DNA of 64,000 nucleotides from Prunus persica (taxonomy: Eukaryota; Streptophyta; Magnoliopsida; Rosales; Rosaceae): NCBI RefSeq assembly GCF_000346465.2, contig NC_034015.1, positions 9,787,574-9,851,573 on the forward strand, read 5' to 3'. The notes beneath the pieces are model-generated. The model made no database searches. It was given only the letters and a program-made list of their open reading frames with translations, and had not been told where the DNA came from. Shown here piece after piece: positions 13,267 to 25,600 of this stretch. The stretch's first letter is position 1, and each line of letters begins with the position of its first letter. Position numbers and translations under genes: made by a program.

Positions 13267-14632
13267 TAGTGCTGGGCAACCGAACCAATGCAAGTCGTGA
13301 GGGGCTCACCAAACACCGAACCAGACTCCTCGATGTTGAAATGTTGAACCAACGGGAGGAGAAACCAATGATGCCAATTAACCAGACCACCAGTTTGGTT
13401 GCAGTTTGGTTCTCGTGGCAACGCCGAGATTTATCTTGGCTTCGACTAGATCTGACAATGGAGATATAAATAGAAGGGAGAAAGTGGCGAGAAACATACA
13501 TAGGTGGATGAGAGAGAGAAACCATTGAGAGAGACAGAGAAGGAGAGAAAATTTGAAGAAGAGAATGGAAGTGTGGCCTAAGGAGTATGGCCAGTTTTGA
13601 GATTTGAGGGCTCTGTGCAAAACTTAAATAGGGAGCCCTCAATCTAATATGAAAATATTTATAAAAAAAAATTTGTCATAACTTAACACCATAAAATAAT
13701 TTTTTTAATAACTAAAATTCATCATCTATTAGCATGCAATAACAATCATAAATAACATTCATAAAAGTTTTAATGTTTCAATTTGAGAAAATTGAAGAGG
13801 AAAAAGACATGAACTTTTTTGTTTCGTTTTGAGTGGGTGAAAATATACCCTCCAAAAAATTTTGTTTCATTAGATAAAGCTTGTATATATTGCTTTCCTC
13901 TTCCTTGACGTGTTTCCTCTTTTTTTTTTTTCCTCTATTGTTAACAATAAATAAATAAATGTAAAAATACAACTACGGAATGACACAATATGAACTCAAA
14001 CCTAGCCTACTTAAATAAGGGGATGAATTCCGACTCAACCAAATACACACTTGTGTTACTTTTATGCACACTCAACTATATATATAATATCTATAATATT
14101 AATATCCATAATATACACGTAAAAATTTTTGAGGCCCTTAAAAACTGGGGCCCTTGTGCTGTGGTGCCACACCCTCAAGGCCGCCCCCTGTTGAGGAGAT
14201 GAAGATGGTGGCATGGCTTAAGGAGATGAAAATGGAGGCGTGCTTGGCGAGATGAAGATGGAGGTGTGGCTTGTGGAGACGAAGATGGAGGTGTGCAGAT
14301 AAAGATGAGAGAAAGAGATAGGGCAACATATCTGTTAGGGTTAAAACACTTTAATATATATATATTTTTAAATAACTAACTAGGAATCCATTAAATATAT
14401 TGATTACACACATAAATCACAAGAGAACATGTTACTGCAGTGGTTTGGATTGATTTGGTCCAGGTGAATCAGTGGTTCGGCAATACTCAAACCGCAAGTT
14501 AGACCGAATTGATTGATTCAGTCCAATTTATCACTGTAAACAATAAAATCAAATAAAAAATCAAATTGACCGATTTGGTCCAATCTGATTCGATTAATTT
14601 GACCGATTTACAATTTATAATGCCTAGCCCTA
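13267..14632. mobile_element. Probable non-autonomous hAT-like element
   Basis: The left end reads TAGTGCTGGGCAACCGAACC and the reverse complement of the right end reads TAGGGCTAGGCATTATAAAT, both of the hAT TAG-GCT-GGCA form. The 8 bp outside are gtcttctc (left) and gtctttcc (right), six of eight alike, as expected for an old hAT target duplication. Sub-terminal repeats of 'accgatttggtcc' and 'gaaccgaacca' type also fit hAT. Inside, 14193-14310 holds about four copies of a ~27-bp unit (gagatgaagatggaggtgtg). No transposase is visible. Confidence 0.5.
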
Positions 14633-15787
14633 GTCTTTCCAAACCACCAAACGTGTGGCCTCGATTTGTGGCTTGGATTTGAATGCATTATGTATACTTG
14701 ATTTAAAAGATTGCTTTTACTTTCAAAATTAAACATATTTATATTTTCTTATTTTGTAATGAAGTTGTTAATTTCTGTTTTCTTCTCCTTAGCAATATGT
14801 AATTTTTAAAGTATAAAAAATTGTTAAAGAATATATATATATATAATTAGTAACTTACATTATGAAAATGTAGTGTTACAAGTGTTTCAAATTATTACAA
14901 GAAATAATATATCGGACACTAAATGTAATAGAAATGATACATGATATTGCAAAAACTGAAAAGAGAGATTTTTTTTTTTTTTTGGTTGAATTGTAAAAAG
15001 ATATCAAAAGCATCATAGTTTGGAATCAAAAAAAGAAAGTAGAGAGAGCATATAAATGTTTGTAAGTTATAAAAGTTGTCTCATGAGTTACGATATCTTT
15101 CTTTATTAAGCTAGCAAAGATATATATATATATTGACAAAAAAATAAATAAAAATAAAAATATATAGCGAGTAAAAAATTGGTGGTGGTGGGTCCGTGAG
15201 TGTTCATTAATCAGTAGGGCCGGAAAAATTCCATCCAACGGTTCTCTCCGCATCTAACGGCTCTATTTTTCAAATTAGCCATCCCGCCCGCCCGTCCGCA
15301 TCTCACTATTTCAAATGGCGTTTGCTATTCGCGCGACTAGCCTGACACGTGGTTTTGGGTTTCCAAGGGAGCTGAAGCATTTTTGTTAATTTCCGTTTCT
15401 GCCCTTGTGCAGATCGGACCAAACAGAGCTGGGGAATATTTGTACAGATTCTTAGCTAAAAAAACCCATCTCATCCCTTGACTTCTGTTCTTGATGTTTG
15501 GGCATTTTCTGTGAATTTTTGACATTATAATAAGACATAAAAACTCTTTTGGGTTTTTGTTTTGTTTTTGGCCTTTGTTTCCTCTGCAAACTACCTCTAT
15601 GTCTATGGATTTTTCTGCATGAAAGTAATTTTTTGATGAAATGCATCACTTTTTTTCATGGAGTTTTGCTATGCATTATTTTGTTGACAGAGGGAGTGGT
15701 AAAAAGGGAAAATAGAAAATAAGCAGAGAGTGAGGAGTTCAGTCGCTTTTAGTGGAATGGCAAAACATACTCATTTCAAATTCTCTG

Positions 15788-15835
<48 letters not shown>

Positions 15836-16171
15836 TGGATTAAATTAAATGGTAAGATAGATGAAATCCCCAACGGCTAAAGCCACAGAGAAACCATTTT
15901 GAAATTTTCTCGAGCAAAGACAAAGGACCACCATCACCAAGTCTTTCCCTTAGCCTCATCTCTTCTAATATAATTCAAAACCCCACCTTTCTTTGTCTTG
16001 CCGTTTTCTCTTTAGGATTTTCATCCAATATTGGGTTTCTTCTTGTGTGATTTGATTTACCCAGATTAGATTAGATTAAATTTTCAATCTTTCGACATCA
16101 AAACATCAATTTCTGTTCTCTGTTGGTTGAGTTTAGGCTTGAACCCCAGATACCCCACAAGCTCATTCTCC
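14633..16171 (+). promoter_or_regulatory. Upstream region and 5' UTR of the At1g65710-like gene
   Basis: An A/T-rich spacer becomes gene-like from about 15240. A G-box/ABRE-like core, CACGTG, lies at 15346-15351. A (CT)n run of about 37 bp lies at 15795-15831, typical of plant 5' leaders. No single TATA box can be picked with confidence. The first ATG of the gene is at 16172. Confidence 0.35.
15795..15831. repeat. (CT)n microsatellite in the 5' leader
   Basis: An uninterrupted CT dinucleotide run about 340 bp upstream of the ATG at 16172. Confidence 0.95.
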
Positions 16172-18752
16172 ATGGGTACTTGTTTTAGCAAGAAGAAGAG
16201 GAGCTCCTCTCCTCTTCCTCTTCCTCTTCCTCCTCCTGCTGCTACTGGTTATGGCTATGTAGTGGGTGAAGATCCAAATGATAACAAGAACAAGCCCAAA
16301 TCGGTTTCGGTAGTAGCAGAGCCAGGTCTGGTTGAGATGAAGGCGAAGAAGCCAGAACGAAAACAAGAACAAATTGAAGAAGAAAAAGAAGATCAAGAAA
16401 CCCAAGTCCAAGTGAAGAAGGAGGTATTCATCATCAAACACCGCAAGAGCCACGACGGTAGAGGAGACAGAGATTGCGGAAAAAGCCCACTTCCCCAAAA
16501 TCAAATCCAACAACAACCATCAGTATCAGATGGGGGGGCTGATGTTGCTGCTGCCTCTGCTTCTCCTCCTACACCTCAGATTGCAAATAGTACCACCAAG
16601 ACTGGCACTTGCAATGAATTGGTGGATGACGTTGACAAGGTTGTGAAGCGGGTGAGGACACAGAGCTGCAACAAAGAAGAACTGGACGCCATTCTTCTAC
16701 AGTGTGGAAGGCTCAGCCGCAGCAACTCTTCTGGGCACAATCGAAGGTATTCTGGTTCGAAGAGGAGCTATGACTTTGATGCTGTAGATGGTCATGTCAA
16801 TGTCAATGAAATTTGTCACGAGGATGCTGATGCTGATGGGATGTCTGCGGCGGACAAAATCCATCGCCACCGCCAGTCCTCGAGGTCAAGGCCTTCTTCT
16901 CCTTCTTCTCAAGGGAGGAGGAGGAGGAGAACTCCAAGCAGAGAAAGAAACCAGCAGCAGCAGCAGCAGCGATCCAGCAGCAGAGAGAGACGAACTAGTC
17001 GATCCCCGAGCAAGCGCTCATCTTCCCAACAAAACCCCTCTGCTTCTTCTTCTTCTAATGCTAATGCCAATGCCAATGGGAATAACAGGCCAGGAAAGAT
17101 GGTTTCGGTCCCTGCCGCCGCCATTTCTTCCGTGGCGACGATGGAGAAGACAACCCACATTAACAATGGAGAATCTGCAGCTACCATCAAGCGGGTTTCG
17201 GTGAAGAGAAATGTTGGATCTCCCCGTGCTCAATCTCCTGCTAGAGCAAATGCTAGAGGGGCTCCCAATGAGGGTCAGCAGCAGCAACAACAACCTTCAC
17301 TTAGCCGCAGCTCTTCAAGAAAAGCAGAGCAATCGCCCTACAGAAGGAACCCATTGGCTGAGATTGATCCTAACTCCCTTGCCTATCAACAAGCGCATAC
17401 CAACAACAGAACCAAAAGGGAAATCCAGAATGAAGAGGACATTCCTGTCAAGGAACCCACCAATCTAATGAATCCGGTAAGCTTAACTTCTAGTCATTTC
17501 CTCCATTATCTTTTCCACTGTATTATATGCAAACGTCTCTACCATTATCATAGATCTAGAGTATATTAGACTAAATGAGAGACAAGAATAGGAAGGGAGA
17601 ATTTGAGAGAGGTTTCAATTGTATTGGTTATTTATCATTATGTTTATATCATAGAGTTTAGATAATTAAGCTGACTTAGGATTTGCTAGCCTCTTATACT
17701 ATCAAGATATTAACAGACTATGCTATGAACTTGTTTTCTCAAGCTTGATTAATCATCTTGCAGGCGCCAATGCAAAAACCGAATCTCGAAATTAACAATA
17801 ACAGAACTGTTCCCCATGGTGTTAACTACATAACCAGCGGCACAAGTACAATGGACAGCAACAAGGCTATGAGTGCAAACTGCTCATCAAAGGAAAGGCA
17901 GCAGAATGTTCCAGCGGAAGAGGCTAAGGGACAGCCACAAGGGAAACCCCAAACATTAACAAGAAGCAGGTCCTCTAGGCGATCCAGAGACCTAGACTTC
18001 GATCCTGAAACAGCCACCCTTTCGAATCCTGCTGCGCCGTCTTTATATACTTCATTATTGCTCCAAGACATACATAAATTTCCACCAGCAGAACACCCCT
18101 AATGTAGTCTCAGTCCCTCCATGTGTAACCAAGGCTTGCTCCATCCTAGAAGCAGTTGCCGACCTCAACTCTGCAACGAAAAGCACCCCTACAGATCAAA
18201 TAAGCAAGAAAACTACTCCTGGTTCCGGCTACAATTGTTCACTGAATGCTAATGATAATGTTGTAGGGAGAGCATACCAGATCAGCCCAAAGACCCTTTG
18301 TGGAGTCTGAGGTAGTTGTCAATGATGATCTAATGGAACCAAGCTTCCACAAGTATGTGACAGTGAGAAGGGGCACTGGTGCATTGGAAGGAGGGGCCCT
18401 ACTAGATATGGAGGACCAAGAATCTTCTGGCAGCAACAGCTTTGTGAGTGGCACTTCTCATTCTCAACAGCATCACTGGGGCTTGTCTTCTTCTTCGTGG
18501 GAACCAAATTCAGCTGATTCCACCGATAGCTGGACCTCAAGATCCAACACCAGAGAGGAGGGTCCCAATCACAGAATAACTCCGCTGAGTTTTGATGTGG
18601 ATGAAGCTGCCACGAGGAGATTGAGTGGGAGAAAGAGAGACTCTGATGACCATAAACAGCGGAGCGGTGGGATTGGACGTGGCAGACTCGCTGCAACTAA
18701 CACTAAAGGGCTTCACACAATTCCAGGTGTTGCAGCTGCAGCATCCATGTAA
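16172..18752 (+). CDS. At1g65710-like Ser/Arg-rich protein, two exons, frameshifted
   Basis: This belongs to the plant family of uncharacterised proteins like Arabidopsis At1g65710. Exon 1 is 16172-17476 (435 codons, donor GTAAGC) and exon 2 starts at 17764 after TTGCAG. The start is chosen at MGTCFSKKK: Gly2 with Cys4 and a basic patch suggests N-myristoylation and palmitoylation, hence membrane association. Visible parts are a Pro stretch, a Lys/Glu-rich segment, the conserved RTQSCNKEELDAILLQCGRL at about residues 165-185, and an Arg/Ser-rich region with a polyGln run. The C-terminal part carries FVESEVVVNDDLMEPSFHKY and the SSWEPNSADSTDSWTSRSN block. Exon 2 is not one frame: homology moves from frame 1 to frame 2 near 18078-18090 and to frame 0 near 18265-18285, each consistent with one extra base. 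Without these shifts the protein would be about 763 residues; as written it stops at 18101. Function is unknown. Confidence 0.8.
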
Positions 18753-19576
18753 ATGCAGTGCAAGGCTTTTTTATTATTCATTCAGATTTGTACCTTTCAA
18801 TTTAAGGAACTCTCTAGATTCCATTGTTGTTGGCAGTTGCATACTTGCAACGTTTTTTAATTGAAGCCGTCATCAGTTTCTGATTTTCCTTCAAATCATT
18901 CTTCTGTTCATTCCTTCTTAGTTCTTACACTATAATTTATAACTCTCCTTAACAATTTCTGTTATGTGTTTGGATGAGTTTCTTGTTAGGGGGATTTACT
19001 TAAACGTCACATATGGATCAAATTAGGTTGCTTGACACTCTGAAAATGGCATTTATAAAGTGATACCAGACTTTATGGTGGGATTCTATAGCTGCTTTGA
19101 GGTTCAAATTCTTATGATTTCTATGTGTGAGGTTGATTTAGGGGTTCAATGCTTCATTTTTGACTTTTACTTCCTCTGCCTTTTATTTTGGTTTTGAATG
19201 GGCTTGGCTTGGGGTTGCTTAGTTAATAGGTTTGTTCAAATTCAGAATGGATACCTCCTTTTCTCATTAATCTTAAGGCATTATGGATTGGGTTGGTTTA
19301 TGGCAATAAGCTCATTTCTGCATAATGAACTTGGGGTGCTGGGTTTTTTCTTTCCTGGGTTACTTTTTCTCACTGTGATGGTCAGAATGCAACCCTCTCT
19401 GCCTAGCCCTCCTTCCACGTTCTTTGTAAAAAGAAACAACAACAAAAGAAAAGAAAAAAAGAAAATCAAAAGATGTCACTCATGTGCTTCATGATTTGGA
19501 TAATGTGATATGGCCGGATGGAGTGTGAGAAATTTAGGGTATTTATTTGCAGGCGTAGTCAGTACTTTATGACAAA
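18753..19576. other. 3' UTR and spacer
   Basis: Sequence after the stop codon of the At1g65710-like gene. It should include the 3' UTR. No gene or clear repeat boundary is recognised up to 19576. Confidence 0.4.
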
Positions 19577-20014
19577 GAAGCGGCCAAAGCACTGTACTGA
19601 TGGAGGTTGACCACCTCAAGCAAGAACTGGTGGATGTTGCACGCAATACGGACGAGGAGCATCAAGCCAACACCAAGCAGATCAAGGTCGAGATGGCCAG
19701 GCAATTTAGATACGGTTGGGTTCAAGGTCAATAGCTCCCTGAGCACCGGTTTGTAGGGGGGGCCGGATGACTATGACGATGAGTAGGGATTTGATCCAGC
19801 TGGCTACGAACTATTCCAGGGTATGCACCCTGATGATCGTCCTCCGACGGATTACCTCCCCCATCGCAAGACTCCGCTAGCAGCTTTTCATGGGCCAACC
19901 CCTTCTGGGTTGGTTGGGACCGTTGCCCCTGGCGCTGCGCGTAATGTTGCAACGTCTATTGCCAGCATTGGGCCCGTCCTTAGATTTATGGGCTTCACCT
20001 CACCTGCTAGATTG
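19577..20014 (+). repeat. Inverted partial copy of the Tat-type antisense ORF (arm 1)
   Basis: This stretch is a diverged reverse complement of 20161-20600. On the plus strand it encodes a coiled-coil-like end, MEVDHLKQELVDVARN to QFRYGWVQGQ and stop, matching the minus-strand ORF end in arm 2. Together the arms form an imperfect palindrome of about 440 bp per arm with a spacer of about 146 bp. The base differences between the arms argue against a recent hairpin artefact. Confidence 0.8.
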
Positions 20015-20440
20015 CTTTGTTTTAGGTTGCTTTGTTTTGTTCACTACTTGTTGCATTTTCCTTTCGATTTTACCTTTGCTTTAGTGTACTCTATTATTTC
20101 TAGGACGCGTCATCAAATGGGTCAGGAACGACCTACGAGGAAGGCCCAGCACAAGTGAAAAATCCAGTGGTGAGGTAAAGCTCATAAATCCAAGGACGGG
20201 CCCAGTGCTAGCAATAGACGATGCAACACTACGAGCGGCGCCAGGGACAACGATCCTAACTGACCCAGAAAGGGGGTGGCCCATGAAAAGCTATTGGCGG
20301 GGTCCTGCGATGGGGGAGGTAATCCGTCGGAGGACGATCATCAGGCTGTATACCCTGGAATAGTTTGTAGCCAGTTGAATCAAATCCCAACTCATCGTCA
20401 TAGTCATCTAGCCCCCCACCCCAAACCAGTGATCAGGGAG

Positions 20441-22081
20441 CTATTGACCTTGAACCCAACCGTATCTAAATTGCCTGGCCATCTCAACCCTGATCTGCTT
20501 GGTGTTGGTTTGATACTCCTCGTCCCTATTGTGTGCAGTATCCACCAGTTCTTGCTTGAGGCGGTCAACCTCCATCAGTGCAGTGCTTTGGCCGCTTCTC
20601 AGGTTCTGTAATTCTCCCTGCTGCTGTTTAAGCTCAGTTTCACATTCCTTGATGCGCTTCTCACTAAGTTCGAGGGTTGCCGTCTTTTCGCTTATCTCGT
20701 GGCTCATAGCCTGGAACCCAGCTATTTACACGTTGCGAATTCCAACCATTTGCGAGAAATAAGAAAGTCAGCATTAGACAGGTAGTTATGATAGGACATG
20801 ACAATTTGGATGACACCAGCACAAATCCTAAACGTTTTCGTACAACACTCAAGCACTATGATTGGTAGCCCTACATCTGTTCGTCAGTCATGGACGTGAA
20901 GTCGTTCTCTTCCAGTGAGCTAGTAGGAGTGGGGGCACGAGGGACTGGCTGAGGTCGAGATGGAGTACTCGAGGCGGATGCAACATTGGGTGAACCTAAA
21001 CCCAAAACGACCTGTGGAGCATGGCAGGACTTCTTCGCAAACCAGGAGGGCTCAGTCCCTTTTCCCACTTTCCTTTCCTTATGGGCCAGGACCGACAATG
21101 AATGTGGCGCTGACATATTTGACCGATCAAACTCAGACCCGGATGCGCAGTCCTCGGAGCTGCTGTGCTGAGCTAACTTAGCCTCCCTTTTTTGAAAACT
21201 GACCTGGATAAGAGATGTTGAATCCTCAGTGCAACAAAGCTCGACGTCAAAGGAACAAATGTCCTTGAACAAGTCTATTCCGTACAGGTTTGAATCAACC
21301 AAAATAAACGAGAAGTAAGTTGCTGTACGATGAGCAGTGGAGAGCCGGATGAGAGTCGCAGGGTCGGCGAAGCGTGTGATATCCCATCCTGACCTGCCAA
21401 GTTCTCCTCCAACCAAGCGATCCGGTCCTCAGGAATGAGGTACCTTTTGTCCGAAGGAAGTACTGCCAAAAGAAAAGGTTAGTTAGATCCGCAAAAACAC
21501 AATAAGTTATATTCCAAAGGCATAAATCTTTATACCAAGTTTTGAGCCAAACACCGACAGGATAGGCATGTTAGACATCTTAGGCACCGCCCACTACCCA
21601 GTGATCAAGAGAGGTTGGTTTTTCTAATACTTGGTGGAAATGGGCTTACAAGTGAATATTTTTTTTACCAGACCCAGGGGTAAAAAGAAATAGTGACTTT
21701 CCCCCTTAACACAAGCTAAGTCGTGGAGGTAAATAAAATTTTTAAAGCTAAAGGACACACCCCACTTCAACCCAATGGCTAGAAAACTGGATATGATAAG
21801 ATAAGAATTTGGGTTTGGTTGGGTGGGGTGAAGGTCCAAGATGAACATGAGCATATGAAAAAGGGATGGAGTGGAAACCTAACATGCTCTAAGTGGGCTA
21901 ACGAAAGAATTAAGGAGCCCCGAGGGATATCGGTGCTAGCGTACATATCTGACCCCAAAGGAAGAGGATCGATCCTCATGTTGTCGGGAACACATCCTTT
22001 AGTGCGAGCCTTAAGTATCTCATAGCTCGATAGGACACCACTAGACTTGGGCCAAATCTCGTGCCTCGACATGAATAGCAA
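20441..22081 (-). pseudogene. Antisense ORF of the retroelement, 'putative gypsy type transposon' domain
   Basis: Reading on the minus strand from 22081: MLFMSRHEIW, then HLEHVRFPLHPFF and, in another frame, PTQPNPNSYLIISSFLAIGL with ACVKGESHYFFLPLG. The last two resemble the plant domain annotated Transposase_28 (PF04195). An intron with donor GTATAAAG near 21535 and acceptor TTTTGGCAG at about 21465 joins VFGSKL to VLPSDKRYLIPEDRIAWLEE. A Ser/Pro-rich stretch (21416-20871) follows in a shifted frame, and then a heptad-like coiled coil ending QFRYGWVQGQ at 20441. Frame shifts and lost continuity make it non-functional as written. Confidence 0.6.
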
Positions 22082-22679
22082 AGATGAAAATAGTACTTAC
22101 TGGGTCATAGCAAGAACAAGGGCCTTCGGCAGAGTTCTCATATGCACAGAACATTTTTCTCTCCCTTCACGCCTAGAGCTTATATGAAGAACAAAAGCAA
22201 AATATGAACTGTTTTACGAAAGAAATGTATCTCTATCGACCGACCTTTTATAGCAGAGGGTGTGAGTATTAGGGAAAAATAATTCACAAAAGTCATGGGG
22301 ATAAGTTTTTTTCAAAAGCAAAGATAAGAATTGATACGGCCGACTCAGATATTCACCTTAAGCTCTGGCTACAAAGCTTGGTCTGATATGACCAATCGAG
22401 GCTATCTCTACCTAACACATACATTTCCCTGACAAAAAGTTGCATGCACTTCGACAAAAGACAAAGAAGAGCAATAAGTGAAAGCAATAAGTGGTGCAAG
22501 GTAATGAGTACACCTACGGAGCTAGACTTGTTGACTTCTTCACGCAAAGACTAGGTTATGGACCACTTGGGAGTCGATGGAAATGAACAGGGGAAACAGA
22601 AGGCATGAGGTCCAGGAGGTCAGCTTAAGCACATTGCAGTCTGGAAGGCCAGCTCAAGCGCAAGAACCAAAAAAAAAAA

Positions 22680-25600
22680 AGACTCATAGACACCTTGGAT
22701 CAGTTGAGAAACCGAAAGCGCATGGGTCTGAAAAGACAGCTCATGGGTATTGGGTCCGCAAGGTCAGCTCAAGCGTAAGCGCAAGGAAAAAAAAAAGTCA
22801 TGGACACCTTGAATCAGTTGAAAAACCGAAGGCCCGTGGGTTTGGAAAGACAGCTCAGGGGTATTGGGCTTCACAAGGTCAGCTCAAGCGCAAGCGCCAA
22901 AAAAAAAAAAAAAAGGTCATAGACACCTTGGATCAGTTGAGAAACCCAAGGCGCATGGGTCCGGAAGCACAGCTCAAGGGTATTGGGGTCCACAAGGTTT
23001 AGCTAAAGCGCAAGCGCAAGAAAAAAAAAAGTCATGGACACATTGGATCAGTTGAGAAACTAAAGGAGAATGGGTCTGGAAGAATAGCTCAGGGGTATTA
23101 GGGTCTGCAAGGTCAGCTTAAGCGAAAGCACAAAAAAAAATAAATTGATGCACACCTTGGATCAGTTGAGAAACCGAAGGCGCATGCTCATGGGTATTGG
23201 GGTTCGCAAGGTCAATTCAAAGTGCAAGCGCCCAAAAAAAAAAATATCATGGCCACTTTGGATCAGTTGAGAAACCGAAGACGCATGGGTTTGGAAGGAC
23301 AGCTCAGGAGTATTGGGGTTTACAAGGTCAGCTCAAGCGCAAGCGTAAAAAAAAAAAAGTCATGGACACCTTGGATCAGTTGAGAAACCGAAGACGCATG
23401 GGTCCGAAAGGACAGCTCAGGGATATTGGGGTCAGCAAGGTCAGCTCAAGCGCAAGCGCAACAAAAATAAAAACAGTCATGGACACCTTGGATCAGTTGA
23501 GAAACCGAAGGCGCATGGGTCCAGAAGGACAGCTCAGGGGTATTGGGGTCCGCAAGGTCAGCTCAGGTGCAAGCACCAAAAAAATAAAAAATAAAAGTCA
23601 TATGCACCTTGGATTAGTTGAGAAAACGAAGACGCATGGGTCTGAAAGTACAGCTCAAGGGTATTAGGGTCCGCAAGGTCAGCTCAAGCGTAAGCGCAAG
23701 AAAAAAAAGTCATGGACACCTTGGATTAGTTGAGAAATTGAAGGAGAATGGGTCCGTAAGAATAGCTTTGGAGTATTGGGGTCCGCAACGTCAGCTCAAG
23801 CGCAAGCACAAAAAAAATAAAAATAAAAATCCTAGACACCTTGGATCAGTTGAGAAACCGAAAGCGCATAGGTCCAAAAGGACAGCTCAGGGGTATTGGG
23901 GTCCACAAGGTCAGTTCAAGCATAAGCGCCAAAAATATATATATATCATGGCTACCTTTGATAAGTTGAGAAACCCAAGGCGCATGGGTCCGGAAGTACA
24001 GCTCAAGGGTTTTGGGGTCCGTAAGGTCAGCTCAAGCGCAAGTGCAAGGAAAAAAAAAAGGTCATGGACAGCTTGGATCAGTTGAGAAACTGAAGGAGAA
24101 TGGGTCCGGAAGAATAGCTCAGGGTTATTGGGGTCCGCAAGGTCAGCTCAAGCGCAAGCACAAAAAAACAACAAAACAAAAAAAGAAGAAGAAAAAAGGT
24201 CATTGACACCTTGGATTAGTTGAGAAACCAAAGGCGCATGGGTCCGGAAGGACAGCTCAGGGATATTGGGGTCCGCAAGGTCAGTTCAAGCACAAGCGCC
24301 AAATATATATATATATCATGGCCACCGTGGATCAGTTGAGAAACCGAAGGCGCATGGGTCCAGAAGGACAGCTCATGGGTATTGGGGTCTGCATGGTCAG
24401 TTCAAGCGCAAGCGCAAAAAAAAAAAAAATTATCATGGCCAACTTGGATCAGTTGAGAAACCAAAGGCGCATGGGTTCGGAAAGGCATCTCAGGGTTATT
24501 GGGGTCCGCAAGGTCAGCTCAAGCGCAAGCAGAAAAAGAAAAAAAAAAAAAAAAGGTCATGGACACCTTGGATCCGTTGAGAAACCGAAGGCGTAAGGGT
24601 CCGAAAGCACAAGCTCAAGGGTATTGGGGTTTGCAAGGTCAGCCCTAGCAAAAAAAAAAAAAAAAGGTTATGGACACCTTGGATCAGTTGAGAAACCGAA
24701 GGAGCATGGGTCCGGAAGAACATATCATGGGTATTTGGGTCCGCAAGGTCAGCTCAAGCGCAAGCGCAAAAAAAAAACAAAACAAAACAAAACAAAAAAG
24801 TAATGGACATCTTGGATCGGTTGAGAAACTGAAGGCGCATGGGTTCGGAAGGACAACTCATGGGTATTGGAGTCCGCAAGGTCAATTTAAGTGCTCAAAA
24901 TAAAATATATCATGGCCACCTTGGATCAGTTGAGAAACCGAAGACGCATGGGTCTGGAAGGACAGCTCAGGGGTATTGGGGTCCGCAACGTTATTTCAAG
25001 CGCAAGCGCCAAAAATTAAAAATATATATATCATGGCCACCTTGGATCAATTGAGAAACCGAAGGCGCATGGGTCTGGAAGGACAGCTTATGTGTATTGG
25101 GGTCTGCAAGGTTAGCTCAAGCGAAAGAGCAAAAAAAAAAAAGTATTGGACACCTTGGATCAGTTGAGAAACCGAAGGCGCATGGGTCCTGAATCACAAC
25201 TCAAGGTTATTGGGGTTTGCAAGGTCAGCTCAGGCACAAGCGTAAAAAAAAAAAAAAACAAAAGGTCATGGACACCTTGGATCAGTTGAGAAACCGAAGG
25301 CGCATGGGTCCGGAAGCATAGCTCATGGGTATTTGGGTCCGCAAGGTCAGTTCAAGCGCAAGGAAATAAAAATAAAAATAATAAAAAAGTCATGGACACG
25401 TTGGATCAGTTGAGAAACCAAAGGCACATGGGTCTGGATGGACAACTTAGGGATATTAGGGTCCGCAAGGTCAGCTCAAGAGCAAGCGAAAAAAAAAAGT
25501 CATGGACACCTTGGACCAATTGAGAAACCGTAGGAGCATGAGTCTAGAAGAACATCTCAAGGGTATTTGGGTCCGCAAGGTCAGTTCAAGCGCAAGCAAA

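Noticed and set aside
16909..17293. Minus-strand Leu-rich ORFs over the At1g65710-like gene
   Set aside because: They are antisense shadows of Ser/Gln/Arg codon runs in the real exon.
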